Shown here piece after piece: positions 3,840 to 5,637 of a DNA stretch of 5,637 nt. The DNA comes from Anaerolineae bacterium (GTDB lineage Bacteria; Chloroflexota; Anaerolineae; Promineifilales; Promineifilaceae). Where the stretch lies: positions 1 to 5,637 of the forward strand of contig JANQSK010000650.1 in assembly GCA_028284105.1 (NCBI GenBank), read 5' to 3'. The position numbers and the translations under genes are program-made. Each line of letters opens with the position of its first letter. Within the stretch, counting starts at the first letter, position 1. The notes beneath the pieces were generated by a model that made no database searches, was not told where the DNA came from, and worked only from the letters and a program-made list of their open reading frames with translations.

Positions 3840-5637
3840 ATGGTTGATGACACCCTCCCTATGCCCGAAAAAATTGGACGCTACGAGCTTATTTCTGAGC
3901 TGGGTCGTGGTGGTATGGCAGTCGTATATCTTGCCAAAGACCCACACTTTAAACGTGAGGTCGCGCTTAAGCTATTACCTCCTCAATTGATGCTCGATCC
4001 CACTTTTCGTGAGCGATTCCGGCGAGAGGCAGAAACAGTAGCCACTTTAGAACATCCGGCCATTGTGCCTGTATATGATTTTGGGGAGCAAGACGGCCGT
4101 TTATTTCTCGTCATGCAACTCATGAGCGGGGGAACGCTAGCTGATAAGCTTGATAATGGCCCCCTTCCTCTCGCCCAAGTCGTCAAAATCACGGAGCGCA
4201 TTGGGCTCGCCCTCGATCGGGCACACCAAATGGGTATCATTCACCGCGATCTCAAACCGGGCAACATACTATTTGATAAGTACGATGACGCCTATTTGGC
4301 TGACTTCGGCATTGCGCGGTTATCTGAATCCAATAACACGTTAACAGGCACAGGCCTCATCGGCACGCCTGCTTACATGAGTCCAGAACAAATTGAAGGG
4401 CGGCAAGTAGACGGCCGTTCCGATATTTATGCCCTAGGTATCATCATTTTTGAAATGCTGACTGGCAAAAAACCATACGATGCAGACACACCGGCGATGA
4501 TGTTGGTGAAACAAATCACGGAGCCGGTTCCCTATATTTTAGATGTCGACCCCGATTTGCCTCCTATTGTCGAAGCTGCGTTGCTCAAAGCAATGGCAAA
4601 GAAAGTGGATGAGCGTTTTGAACGGGCCAAGGAGATTGCTCCTTCACTCACAGGGGACACGCCTGTCACGCTACCTAGTTCTCGAGAAGTGCAAACGCTC
4701 GCTTCCCAATCCGATGTGCCAACACTCCCAAATACACCGAACCCAGAACCAAACATTCCGCCTCCAGACCCAACTCCAGAACCGCAGCCTATCGAGAGGC
4801 TAACTGATGAGCCGAAACGGCCGTTATGGCACTATCTAGCCGCTGCAGGTGTAGGGGTTCTTGTCATTTTAGGAATCATCTTTGCGCTTAATCAAGATAA
4901 TGGGTCTATCGATGATCCCATCGAGCCGCCAATAGTTGAAAATGAGCCCCCTGAACAGGGAATCAACCCACAACCTGATAATCCAGTTACCGATACAGGA
5001 ATTCGTTCGCCAGAATCTTACGTCTTTGTTGATCAATTCGGCCGTGGCACGGTTGATGCGATTCGCCTCAGCCCCGACAGCGAACTCATTGCAGCCGGGG
5101 GCAGCTTGGGTGCGTGGCTTTATGATGCTGAAACATTAGAACCAATTGCGCTCTTGCAAGGGCATACTGATCACGTTCGGGATGTTGCCTTTTCACCAGT
5201 AGAACCTGTGTTAGCAACCGCCAGCTGGGATAAGACCATCAAGCTTTGGGATATTGATTCTGAAGAGCAGATTGCGGTCATGACGGGGCGCGAACATTAT
5301 CTTTCTATTGATTGGTCTCCTGATGGGGAACTGATTGCGGCAGGGTCATGGCTTGAAACTATTGAAATTTGGGATGCAGAGAGTCGTCAATTGATACTGC
5401 AGATCGATGGATTGGACGCGTCTACGACGCATTTGGCATGGTCTCCAGACGGAGAATGGTTAGCCGCCGGTGGCGAAAACGGCCGTATTCTGATCTGGAA
5501 TCGAGATAGTGAAACCGTAACTAACACCTTTGCAGCCCATGACAGCCATTTGGGGTGCCTGACATGGTCACCTGTTCAATCAGAGCTTATTTCATGTGGG
5601 TTGACGGATGGATATCTCCGCGTTTGGGAACCGTTTA
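3840..5637 (+). CDS. Transmembrane Ser/Thr protein kinase with C-terminal WD40 repeats (3' end off window)
   Basis: My translation gives 599 residues without a stop up to the right edge. Residues 14-265 form a Hanks-type (PknB-like) kinase that phosphorylates Ser/Thr with ATP. Motifs are glycine loop LGRGGMAVVY (21-30), Lys44, helix-C Glu63, HRDLKPGN (135-142; Asp137 catalytic), DFG (155-157), SPE (181-183), Asp195 and Arg259, so it should be active. The activation loop has Thr167, Thr169 and Thr171. A Pro-rich linker (about 270-325) leads to one membrane helix (332-350). Lys326/Arg327 lie before it and acidic residues after it, predicting kinase inside and C-terminus outside. A second Pro/acidic stretch (351-390) precedes at least five WD40 repeats (from about 400); the second is the most canonical (GH at 441-442, WD at 474-475). 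Kinase-WD40 fusions such as PkwA of Thermomonospora are known. A TGA at 3816 bounds the frame. ATG 3840 is preferred over in-frame ATG 3861, but neither has a Shine-Dalgarno. The ligand and targets are unknown. Confidence 0.95.
   Translation, partial: MVDDTLPMPEKIGRYELISELGRGGMAVVYLAKDPHFKREVALKLLPPQLMLDPTFRERFRREAETVATLEHPAIVPVYDFGEQDGRLFLVMQLMSGGTLADKLDNGPLPLAQVVKITERIGLALDRAHQMGIIHRDLKPGNILFDKYDDAYLADFGIARLSESNNTLTGTGLIGTPAYMSPEQIEGRQVDGRSDIYALGIIIFEMLTGKKPYDADTPAMMLVKQITEPVPYILDVDPDLPPIVEAALLKAMAKKVDERFERAKEIAPSLTGDTPVTLPSSREVQTLASQSDVPTLPNTPNPEPNIPPPDPTPEPQPIERLTDEPKRPLWHYLAAAGVGVLVILGIIFALNQDNGSIDDPIEPPIVENEPPEQGINPQPDNPVTDTGIRSPESYVFVDQFGRGTVDAIRLSPDSELIAAGGSLGAWLYDAETLEPIALLQGHTDHVRDVAFSPVEPVLATASWDKTIKLWDIDSEEQIAVMTGREHYLSIDWSPDGELIAAGSWLETIEIWDAESRQLILQIDGLDASTTHLAWSPDGEWLAAGGENGRILIWNRDSETVTNTFAAHDSHLGCLTWSPVQSELISCGLTDGYLRVWEPF

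Noticed and set aside
3861..3863. Second in-frame ATG as the kinase start
   Set aside because: It also lacks a Shine-Dalgarno. The upstream ATG at 3840 is better placed relative to the TACAAT box. It remains possible, at a cost of only seven residues.
3727..3990. Plus-strand open frame of 87 codons spanning the gap and the start of the kinase gene
   Set aside because: It has no ribosome-binding site and no recognisable motif. Its second half overlaps, in another frame, the kinase glycine-loop coding sequence, which is clearly under protein constraint.
3983..5139. Several short open frames on both strands inside the kinase gene
   Set aside because: All overlap the continuous kinase-TM-WD40 frame, which has intact motifs from end to end.
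1..5637. CRISPR array, tRNA, rRNA, insertion sequence or toxin-antitoxin pair
   Set aside because: I found no regularly spaced repeats, cloverleaf-like sequences, transposase motifs or small paired ORFs in any gap.

Overview
The window looks like a piece of a bacterial chromosome of intermediate GC content. It holds five protein genes, two of them cut by the window edges, separated by roomy intergenic regions of about 50 to 260 bases. The mix of genes points tentatively to Chloroflexota (Anaerolineae-like), with other environmental phyla possible. The mix is a Hanks-type kinase with a WD40 propeller, a divergent QueA-family protein of the kind common in Actinobacteria and Chloroflexota, an SDR enzyme and dispersed-looking intergenic repeats. 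The taxonomic call rests on family resemblance, not on a marker gene.

Layout from left to right. Bases 1-490 (minus) are the N-terminal part of a QueA-like protein. Bases 491-703 hold a small hairpin and a repeat-like element built from 9-bp CACGGATAA-type units. Bases 704-1414 (minus) encode a complete short-chain dehydrogenase. Bases 1415-1671 are a divergent promoter region with a nested 41-bp dyad, a candidate promoter and a leader hairpin. Bases 1672-2823 (plus) encode an AI-2E/PerM-family membrane protein, closed by a strong intrinsic terminator. Bases 2873-3637 (minus) encode a type I methionine aminopeptidase, converging on that terminator. Bases 3638-3839 are a second divergent promoter region. 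From 3840 to the right edge (plus) runs a transmembrane Ser/Thr kinase with a Pro-rich linker, one membrane helix and at least five WD40 repeats.

The genes do not form one obvious pathway. The QueA-like protein and the SDR lie on the same strand and may be functionally linked. The methionine aminopeptidase is a housekeeping enzyme placed outside a ribosomal-protein/secY-type operon. The kinase probably senses something outside the cytoplasm through its propeller.

The most striking non-gene signal is the palindrome ACGGCCGT (often AACGGCCGTT). It occurs seven times in 5.6 kb, in all three codon phases and once between genes. This resembles a genome-wide iterated palindrome of the HIP1 type. 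No RNA gene, CRISPR array or insertion sequence was recognised.
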